Assembly (NCBI RefSeq): GCF_001458115.1
Contig: NZ_CZRP01000011.1
Location: 372,001 to 436,000, forward strand
From: Gracilibacillus massiliensis
GTDB taxonomy: Bacteria > Bacillota > Bacilli > Bacillales > Amphibacillaceae
DNA: 64,000 bases
Direction of reading: 5' to 3'
Positions 58,065 to 64,000 of this stretch are shown piece by piece. Under the pieces are notes generated by a model, which was given only the letters and a program-made list of their open reading frames with translations, was not told where the DNA came from and searched no databases. A program made the position numbers and the translations under genes. How positions within the stretch are numbered: position 1 is the stretch's first letter; every line of letters starts with the position of its first letter.

Positions 58065-58958
58065 ATGATAACATGTGAGAATCTAGTAAAGATCTATAAG
58101 ATAGATGATGAAATCGAAGTAATGGCACTCCAGGGACTTGACTTACAAGTTGAAAAAGGGGAAGTTATGGGGATTATCGGAAATAGTGGTAGTGGCAAGT
58201 CAACGTTATTAAATATGCTAGGTGGTTTGGATCGACCAACTGCTGGAAAGTTAATCGTTGATGGTAAAGATTTGCTCAGACTTTCTGATAAAGAACTTGT
58301 AAAGTATAAGCTTGAAACGGTTGGTTTTGTATGGCAAAATAATGCTCGGAATTTAATCCCTTATTTAACGGCTGTAGAGAATGTAGAGTTGCCCATGCTT
58401 TTAAAAGGAAGTTATAAACGAGCTCGCGCCATTGAATTATTAAAGATGGTCGACTTGGGTCACCGAATAAATAGTAAACTTGATAAATTATCCGGTGGAG
58501 AACAACAGCGAGTAGCGATTGCAATCTCTTTAGCAAATAATCCTAGTCTATTATTAGCAGATGAACCGACAGGCAGTGTGGATACCAAAACGGCAGATAT
58601 TATCCTCGATCTTTTTCGAAAACTGAATAAAGAACTTGGCATTACAATCGTAATTGTTACTCATGATACTCAATTAACGCAAAAGATGGATAGAGTTGTT
58701 TCGATTCGAGATGGTAAGACATCAAGTGAATTCTTAAGACGTACCATTCATGCTTCTAATACTAATATAGATCTTGATAAGGAAGAAGCGGAAGAGGATA
58801 CACATGTAGAGTTAGCGGTAGTAGATCGGACTGGACGTATTCAACTTCCAAGAGAATATCTCGATTCTATTGGTTTCACACAAGAAGATAATAAACTTGA
58901 AGTGAAGTTTGAAGATGGGAAAATTATTATCTTAAATCCTGAGGATACGCAGGGTTAA
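58065..58958 (+). CDS. ABC ATPase with C-terminal AbrB-like domain
   Basis: A 297-residue protein. Residues 1-230 are a MacB/LolD-type ATPase: Walker A GNSGSGKST, signature LSGGEQQR, Walker B LLLADEPTGSVDT, H-loop VTHD. After an acidic linker (DKEEAEEDTH) the last 50 residues read VVDRTGRIQLPREYLDSIGF and LEVKFEDGKIIILNP, the pattern of SpoVT/AbrB swapped-hairpin domains. I choose ATG 58065; the frame from 58053 starts inside the permease gene. It is the second ATPase of an export locus that already has one, so the two may pair as a heterodimer or serve separate steps. Confidence 0.85.
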   Translation: MITCENLVKIYKIDDEIEVMALQGLDLQVEKGEVMGIIGNSGSGKSTLLNMLGGLDRPTAGKLIVDGKDLLRLSDKELVKYKLETVGFVWQNNARNLIPYLTAVENVELPMLLKGSYKRARAIELLKMVDLGHRINSKLDKLSGGEQQRVAIAISLANNPSLLLADEPTGSVDTKTADIILDLFRKLNKELGITIVIVTHDTQLTQKMDRVVSIRDGKTSSEFLRRTIHASNTNIDLDKEEAEEDTHVELAVVDRTGRIQLPREYLDSIGFTQEDNKLEVKFEDGKIIILNPEDTQG

Positions 58959-59183
58959 TTTATTCTAGAATGTAAGTGGTAGTAACATTTGTTGAACACA
59001 CAGATAAGCTTCATTGAATAGAGTATAAATCAACAATAGTATTAAGGTCTGGTTATATTGTCGTTGTTCGTTTAGAATTAGGTATAATAGCTGAACATTA
59101 TTATTTGACAAAAGACATCAAAAAAAGCTAAAAATAGACTAGGAAACACTCATTCTCATCAATACAAATAGAGGGATAATAAT

Positions 59184-60194
59184 ATGAAATTAACGATTCG
59201 AGAGATTGCAAAAATGGCTGGGGTTTCTCCAGGTACAGTATCTAAAGTTATTAATCAGACAGGTAGTATCAGTCCTAATACGATCCAAAAAGTCAAAAAA
59301 GTTATTGAAGATACAGGATATCAGCCTAGTTTTTCGGCGAAAGCATTAGCAACTAAAAAATCGAATATGATTGGACTTATTTATGCAGGGGAAGTACATG
59401 TAGAATTTAACCATCCTTTTTTTAATCAAGTTATCAACGCTTTTAAAAATGCAGTAGGTCAATTAGGATACGATATACTCGTTTTTTCTAATCAAGCTTT
59501 TAATATCGGTAAAGAAGATTACGTTGCCCGAGCGAAACATTATCAATTAGATGGTTGCTTAATAATTGCAGGGGAAAATATTGGAGAAACGATATACCAG
59601 TTAGATCAAAGTGATATTCCAACAGTTGCAGTCGATTTAAAATTAACAGGTGAACGATCAAGTTATGTGATGACAGATAACCAGAAGATTTCTCGTCAAG
59701 TGGTGGAATATTTCTATTTGAATGGCATTCGTAAATTGGCGTTTATTGGTGGTCAAGAAGATTCGGTGATTTCTAATGTGCGAAAAGATGCATTTATACA
59801 ATCAATGGAAGATTATGGTATGGATTTACGTTATGAATGGGTGAAATATGGGAATTACTTTGAAGAGAGTGGTTATGAAAAAATGAAAGAAATGTTACAG
59901 GGAGATGTAAGGCCTGACGCTGTCTACGCAGTATCCGACATGATGGCATTAGGGGTGATGAAAGCAATTAAAGAAGCGGGTTTATCCGTGCCACAAGACA
60001 TCAAAGTTGTTGGTTGTGATGATATTGAAGCCTGTCGTTACAGTGAGCCAAGTTTAGCTACTGTGAAGCAGGATCAGATCAAGATTGGCAGGTTGGCCGC
60101 CAATATGTTACATGATTTAATTAATGAACGAAAAGTACAAAAATCTGTTTTAGTCGATCCGGAATTAATTATTCGAGACTCAGGAGAGATTTAA
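59184..60194 (+). CDS. LacI-family regulator, paralogue of the 50145 protein
   Basis: A 336-residue regulator with helix-turn-helix REIAKMAGVSPGTVSKVIN and hinge PSFSAKALATKKSN. The recognition helix is identical to that of the 50145 protein. Sugar-binding domain shows HPFFNQVINAFKNAVGQLGYD and GCDDIEACRYSEPSLATVKQ. GAGGGAT precedes the ATG. A -10 TATAAT is at 59083-59088 in the 225-bp gap upstream, without a clear -35. It stands alone before repeat copy E; it may control the same importer or other loci. Confidence 0.9.
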   Translation: MKLTIREIAKMAGVSPGTVSKVINQTGSISPNTIQKVKKVIEDTGYQPSFSAKALATKKSNMIGLIYAGEVHVEFNHPFFNQVINAFKNAVGQLGYDILVFSNQAFNIGKEDYVARAKHYQLDGCLIIAGENIGETIYQLDQSDIPTVAVDLKLTGERSSYVMTDNQKISRQVVEYFYLNGIRKLAFIGGQEDSVISNVRKDAFIQSMEDYGMDLRYEWVKYGNYFEESGYEKMKEMLQGDVRPDAVYAVSDMMALGVMKAIKEAGLSVPQDIKVVGCDDIEACRYSEPSLATVKQDQIKIGRLAANMLHDLINERKVQKSVLVDPELIIRDSGEI

Positions 60195-60219
60195 AAGCCT
60201 ACTTTATTTGCTTGTACGT

Positions 60220-60786
60220 TAGGAAAGCATATAATCCCCTGAATCCACGCATTTTCAATGTAGCCATTTTGAAATATAGTGTATATTAATCCATCACTCC
60301 GGCTGTCCACTCCCCTTTCCGTGGCGTTTTCCCTTCAACTAACTTTTTCGAGCACAAACCGCTCAAAAAAGTGGATCTTCAGGGAAAACGGATGCCACAG
60401 GAGTGGAAGCGGACGGCCTACGCTATAAAAAGGTTCTACAACATTTGTGACAGCTAACTTGTAGAGGTTTATGAACAATATGAAGTTAAAAGTCGCCATA
60501 TCCCTACTTACACCCATTGTAGCGCATTATTTAGCGCAGGCGGCCACTTCGACTCCTAAGGGATCAGCGTGATCTGAAAATCCACTTTTGTAAAGCGAAC
60601 TTCTTTACAAAAGTTAGCTGAAGATACGCCCTCTGGTATAGGATACACTGCGAAAGCTTGCTTGAGCAGATGTTGACTTATGCCCTATGGGTAAAAGCGA
60701 AGTGGGCAAGCCGTAGCGTGTGTTACACCTATTTTTCATTTCAAAATTACCACTAAAAGGACCGGGTGGGTTCCCAGTCTTTCTTA
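60220..60786. repeat. Palindromic mosaic repeat, copy E
   Basis: About 567 bp, nearly the same as copy A over most of its length. The left hairpin stem is GAGC/GCTC, the right one GTAAAG/CTTTAC. The right arm carries an extra module of about 57 bp containing GCTTGCTTGAGCAGATGTT, which is the inverse of the module in copy D. Short open frames in this stretch (for example 60614-60829) derive from the repeat. Confidence 0.82.
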
Positions 60787-60867
60787 CATTCATGTTTAAT
60801 ATTTTAAAAATCGGCAATAATGTTAACAAATTATTTTAAAATATTAAATGGTGAAGTAGGTGAAGGG

Positions 60868-61500
60868 ATGAATCAATCGGAGCCAATATTGTTTCGTATT
60901 TTGCATGTTTTCGCTTCTTTTGTAACATTACAGTTGTTGTGGTTTTTCTTCTCTTTGGGGATAATAACGGTTATTCCTGCGACACTTGCAATGTATGCTG
61001 TGGTACTTGAATGGTCGAAAAACGGAATTGACTTAGGAATTTGGAAGAATTTCTTTCACTCATTCAAATACTATTTTAGAAAGACATTGTTTTTAGGTTT
61101 GAATATAGCTGTCATCATGCTAATCCTTACGTTGAACGCAACTATTATTCCGGCCTTAATTGGGTTTATGCATTTTTTTATGCAGGTCATATGGTTATTT
61201 GCAGCTAGTATATTTATCTTAACTTTAATTGCAATGCTTCCATTAATCGTAACTTCTCACTTAAAGGGAGTAAAGTTATGGAAAAATGCTTGGATTGCTT
61301 CTATTACTATTTTGCCTGAAATTTTATTGATTGGTATAATTGGACTTTTGTTTGCGATCGTTGTTCTCTATATGCCAATGGCGATTATTGCAATGGTTAG
61401 TCTATTTGCCTTTATACACATTACTATTTGGCAACGAGCCGTCAAAAAATTACCACAAGACTTTCTAGATCAATGCTTGTTAAAATATCGCTACCGCTAA
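60868..61500 (+). CDS. DUF624 (YesL-like) membrane protein
   Basis: A 210-residue membrane protein with about five hydrophobic segments, related to those at 6230 and 21618. I choose ATG 60868, preceded by TAGGTGAAGG; the frame open from 60820 lacks a ribosome site. It is followed by a strong terminator and by no importer gene, unlike most DUF624 genes. It may work with the YesN-type system at the window end, or be left from a rearranged locus. Confidence 0.82.
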   Translation: MNQSEPILFRILHVFASFVTLQLLWFFFSLGIITVIPATLAMYAVVLEWSKNGIDLGIWKNFFHSFKYYFRKTLFLGLNIAVIMLILTLNATIIPALIGFMHFFMQVIWLFAASIFILTLIAMLPLIVTSHLKGVKLWKNAWIASITILPEILLIGIIGLLFAIVVLYMPMAIIAMVSLFAFIHITIWQRAVKKLPQDFLDQCLLKYRYR

Positions 61501-61547
61501 AAACTGACCAAAAGGCACAAAAAGATGCCAAATGGTCAGTTTTTTTG
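61501..61547 (+). terminator. Intrinsic terminator after the DUF624 gene
   Basis: AAACTGACCA (61501-61510) pairs with TGGTCAGTTT (61533-61542), with inner GGCA/TGCC and a run of seven to eight T. Confidence 0.88.
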
Positions 61548-61600
61548 CTGTACATATTATTAAATTCTTGTATGAATTAAGGATTATACGTTATACCTCT

Positions 61601-62064
61601 GGTATCCATTTTGAAATGATGTATGTGCATAGTAACCGCTGCGGCTTGCCCTTCAGCTAACTTTTCCAAGCATAAACCGCATGGAAAAGTGGATCTTCAG
61701 GGAAAACGATCCCACAGGAGTGGAAGTGGCGGCCTACGCTGAATAATGCTCTACAATGATTGCAAATGCTAACAGTTTGAATTGTTACAGGTATGAACTT
61801 ATATTGTTAAGAATGATAAGTAATCTAGAGTAAAATTCATAGACGATATTGAATAAAGCCAACATGATTATTCTTATTTGAGTTGTAGAACATTTAATAG
61901 TGCAGGCGTCCGCTTCCACTCCAACGGGATGTTTTTATCCGAAGATCCACTTTGTTAAGCGATCTTTGCTTAGCAAAGTTAGCTGAGGAGAAAAACCCGT
62001 GGAAAGGGAAGCGGGCAAGCCGGAGCGATTGTTACGCAGTTATAAAATCTCATAATGAACACCA
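61601..62064. repeat. Palindromic mosaic repeat, copy F
   Basis: About 464 bp between convergent genes. The left hairpin is TTTTCCAAGC with GCATGGAAAA, the right one TTTGTTAAGC with GCTTAGCAAA. The left arm lacks the usual segment between CGGCTTG and CAGCTAAC. Nothing else was seen in the 61548-62120 gap. Confidence 0.8.
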
Positions 62065-62120
62065 GTGTTATGTCGCATAATTCTTTTTTTCGGAATTGTG
62101 TATATTTGTTTTGTTTGTTG

Positions 62121-63068
62121 TTAATCATCAAGATTATTGATTTCAACTGTTTCGGTGTAGTTTGTTTGATTCACTTGTTCACCTTTTGAGAGGGCGAATA
62201 GCTTCTCGATAATTAAATTCCCCCACTTTTCTTGGTTTTGAGATATGATGCTTGTTAATTGTCCATTCACCAAACCTTCTTTAATTAGTGGTAAGTCATC
62301 AAATGTAACGGCAGTTTTATCCAAACCATGAGCTTTCCACACCGTAATAGCAGCAGGACCAGCAAGAGAATCGATGCCAACAAAACCGTCAAAGCTTGGA
62401 TGATTTTCTACCATAGTTTCGATGTTGTCTAATGTAGAAGGTGCTGTGCCATCACTATATTCGATCGTTTCAATTGTTAATTTTGGATAGCTTTCAACAA
62501 CTGTTTGCAGCCCTTCCATTCTTAATTTTAGGTTTTCCATCGTAGATAAGCCACTACTGACAATGATTGCCCCTTCATAATCGAGTAATTTAGCAATCGT
62601 TTCCCCAATGTGAAGCCCAGCTAAATAATTATCCGTACCAATATACGTATATCGTTTGCTACTAGGTGCATCGGTATCAAAGCAAACTACTGGTATGCCT
62701 TGATCAATGGCTTGATCGATTAATGGTGTAATCATTTCGGGATCAGTAGGTCCGATAGCTATACCATCCACCCCTTGTTCGATATATTTTTGAAGAAGAG
62801 CGGCTTGATCTTCAGCAGATGCGATTTTCGGTGCATCAATTCGCACATTAATTCCTATTCTATGCGCTTCTTTTTGAGCCGTTTCTGTAATCTTTTCAAA
62901 GAAGGGATGTGCAACAGGATAAATTATGGCAAAAGTTTGAGTATTTTCAGTTTGTGTATTCTCAGGTATAATCTGATCCACAGGATTGTTAGGATTAGAA
63001 TCCCAAAATATTAGAAACAAGCTAATGGTAAGTAAAACTATGACAAGTACAACACTCCATTTCTTCAT
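62121..63068 (-). CDS. Membrane-anchored sugar-binding protein (XylFII/RbsB-like)
   Basis: A 315-residue periplasmic-binding-type protein (type 1 fold). An uncleaved-looking membrane segment occupies about residues 4-22, without a lipobox Cys. The sugar domain shows FAIIYPVAHPFFEKITETAQ, GIAIGPTDPEMI, FDTDAPSSKRYTYIGTDNY and GFVGIDSLAGPAAI. No importer permeases lie beside it; instead it is downstream of a YesN-type regulator. This matches XylFII-LytS-YesN of Clostridium, where XylFII senses extracellular xylose for a kinase. Role as a sensor subunit is therefore more likely than transport. Confidence 0.85.
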   Translation of the reverse strand: MKKWSVVLVIVLLTISLFLIFWDSNPNNPVDQIIPENTQTENTQTFAIIYPVAHPFFEKITETAQKEAHRIGINVRIDAPKIASAEDQAALLQKYIEQGVDGIAIGPTDPEMITPLIDQAIDQGIPVVCFDTDAPSSKRYTYIGTDNYLAGLHIGETIAKLLDYEGAIIVSSGLSTMENLKLRMEGLQTVVESYPKLTIETIEYSDGTAPSTLDNIETMVENHPSFDGFVGIDSLAGPAAITVWKAHGLDKTAVTFDDLPLIKEGLVNGQLTSIISQNQEKWGNLIIEKLFALSKGEQVNQTNYTETVEINNLDD

Positions 63069-63096
63069 GGCAATCCCTCATTTTATAACGAACGTA

Positions 63097-64000
63097 TTAT
63101 AATGTACTAGCTGAGTATTGGTTCGTTAACTGGTTTTTGTATTCTTTAGTGGTCATTCCTGTTATTTTTTTGAAAATATGGCAAAAGTAATGAGAATCAT
63201 TATATCCTACCTTATAAGCTATTTCATACGTCTTGTCGTTGGTCAATTCCAATAATTCTTTCGCCTTCTCAATTCTTGCTTTTGTTAAATATTCCGTAAT
63301 GGTTTGTTTCATCTCTTTACTAAAAATATTACTGAGATAGGAAGCACTTATATTTACTTCGAGCGCAATTTGTTGAAGAGATAAACTGGATTCGTGATAA
63401 CGCTCTGAAACCACTTGTTTTACTTGTTGAATTACTTTTGCATATTTACCAGTATCTTTGCGCGAAAAAAGCGGGAGTAGCATATTATTCATATAATCAA
63501 CTATTTGTTCTGTCGACTGTACTTTATAAATACCTTCTTCTACTTGTTGAATCATTTTAACGCAATCATCGTCGTATTGGTCTGTTTCTTCGATATGATG
63601 TTTAATAGTTATCGTGAAATCTAATAAAAAATAATAAATAAGTACATTAGATCGTTCTTTTTTATTTAAAATGAATTCCGAATAATGTTGAACGAACCTG
63701 CTGACTTGATTTAATTGCCCAAATTTCAAAAAATGAATTAATTTACGTCGGTCTGCTGCTCTCATTAAATCTTGGTAGATATCATCATTTTCATGAAGAA
63801 ACATTGTTGAAGTATACGATTGAATCGCGCGACTGTAACTGTATGCTTCTATCGCATTTTCATACGATAGTGTAATATGTTCGGTTCTCGTTTCAATCGA
63901 CCCAATACCAAATACTGTAGTGGACAACGATTCACGTAGTTGATTGATTAGTTTAATGAGCATATGTTCAACATCATGTTTTAAGATGACAATCCATTTT
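63097..64000 (-). CDS. YesN-type response regulator, partial (5' end outside window)
   Basis: The minus-strand frame stays open to the window edge: upstream of the first in-window Met it continues as KWIVILKHDVEH, so at least 300 residues are present and the N-terminus is missing. The visible part is the long middle region and the AraC double helix-turn-helix (LQQIALEVNISASYLSNIFS, then AYKVGYNDSHYFCHIFKK). By comparison with the 515-residue YesN protein at 6891 the missing part should be the receiver domain. It lies 28 bp upstream of the sugar-binding protein gene, and a LytS-type kinase is expected outside the window. Confidence 0.88.
   Translation of the reverse strand, partial: KWIVILKHDVEHMLIKLINQLRESLSTTVFGIGSIETRTEHITLSYENAIEAYSYSRAIQSYTSTMFLHENDDIYQDLMRAADRRKLIHFLKFGQLNQVSRFVQHYSEFILNKKERSNVLIYYFLLDFTITIKHHIEETDQYDDDCVKMIQQVEEGIYKVQSTEQIVDYMNNMLLPLFSRKDTGKYAKVIQQVKQVVSERYHESSLSLQQIALEVNISASYLSNIFSKEMKQTITEYLTKARIEKAKELLELTNDKTYEIAYKVGYNDSHYFCHIFKKITGMTTKEYKNQLTNQYSASTL

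Overview
The window reads as chromosome of a low-GC Gram-positive, most likely a halotolerant or alkaliphilic member of the Bacillaceae (Gracilibacillus, Amphibacillus or Oceanobacillus type). Evidence: strong Bacillus-type ribosome binding sites, xylAB with a XylR-like operator and an internal cre box, Bacillus-style YesL/YesM/YesN/Lpl gene sets, a YdjO-like small protein and an NhaC antiporter. The genus is inferred from gene content only. No rRNA, tRNA, CRISPR array or transposase gene was seen.

Almost the whole window is a hemicellulose (xylan, xylo-oligosaccharide, alpha-xyloside, beta-galactoside) utilisation island. 0-4.3 kb: xylose isomerase, xylulokinase and a Gfo/Idh/MocA oxidoreductase. 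4.9-15.3 kb: a GH8 exo-oligoxylanase on the minus strand, then a plus-strand operon of DUF624 protein, YesN-type regulator and YesM-type kinase, followed by a lipoprotein/two-permease importer and an intracellular GH10 xylanase. 15.5-25.8 kb: AraC regulator, a truncated oxidoreductase, a second Lpl-type importer, a Nif3-like protein, DUF624 and a large GH2 enzyme. 26-32.7 kb: LacI regulator, third importer and GH31 alpha-xylosidase. 33.4-41.4 kb: oxidoreductase, Axe2-type acetylxylan esterase, general genes (lipase-like hydrolase, NhaC, RluA), an alpha/beta esterase, a membrane protein and a sugar isomerase-like protein. 42-46.5 kb: LacI regulator divergent from lacZ, plus ydjO. 46.9-51.2 kb: fourth importer with its LacI regulator. 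51.7-59 kb: chemoreceptor and a MacB-like export system (two ATPases, adaptor, large FtsX permease). 59.2-64 kb: a paralogous LacI regulator, DUF624, and on the minus strand a membrane-anchored sugar-binding protein beside a YesN-type regulator that runs off the window end.

Inferred logic: short acetylated or substituted xylan fragments are imported by several ATPase-less ABC systems (no MsmX-type ATPase is encoded here), deacetylated by Axe2-type esterases, cut inside the cell by GH10, GH8, GH31 and GH2 enzymes, and the xylose is passed to XylA/XylB. No secreted xylanase is present in this window. Control is layered: XylR-like operators, cre boxes, three LacI proteins next to importers or lacZ, and YesM/YesN systems.

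The least explained content is a family of six large imperfect-palindrome repeats (about 330-570 bp) placed in 3' intergenic gaps, each carrying hairpins whose stems differ between copies but keep pairing. Other points of interest are an ABC ATPase with an AbrB-like C-terminal domain, a 21-bp-period tandem repeat, an operator set with a perfect 24-bp palindrome, and stem-loops between binding-protein and permease genes.
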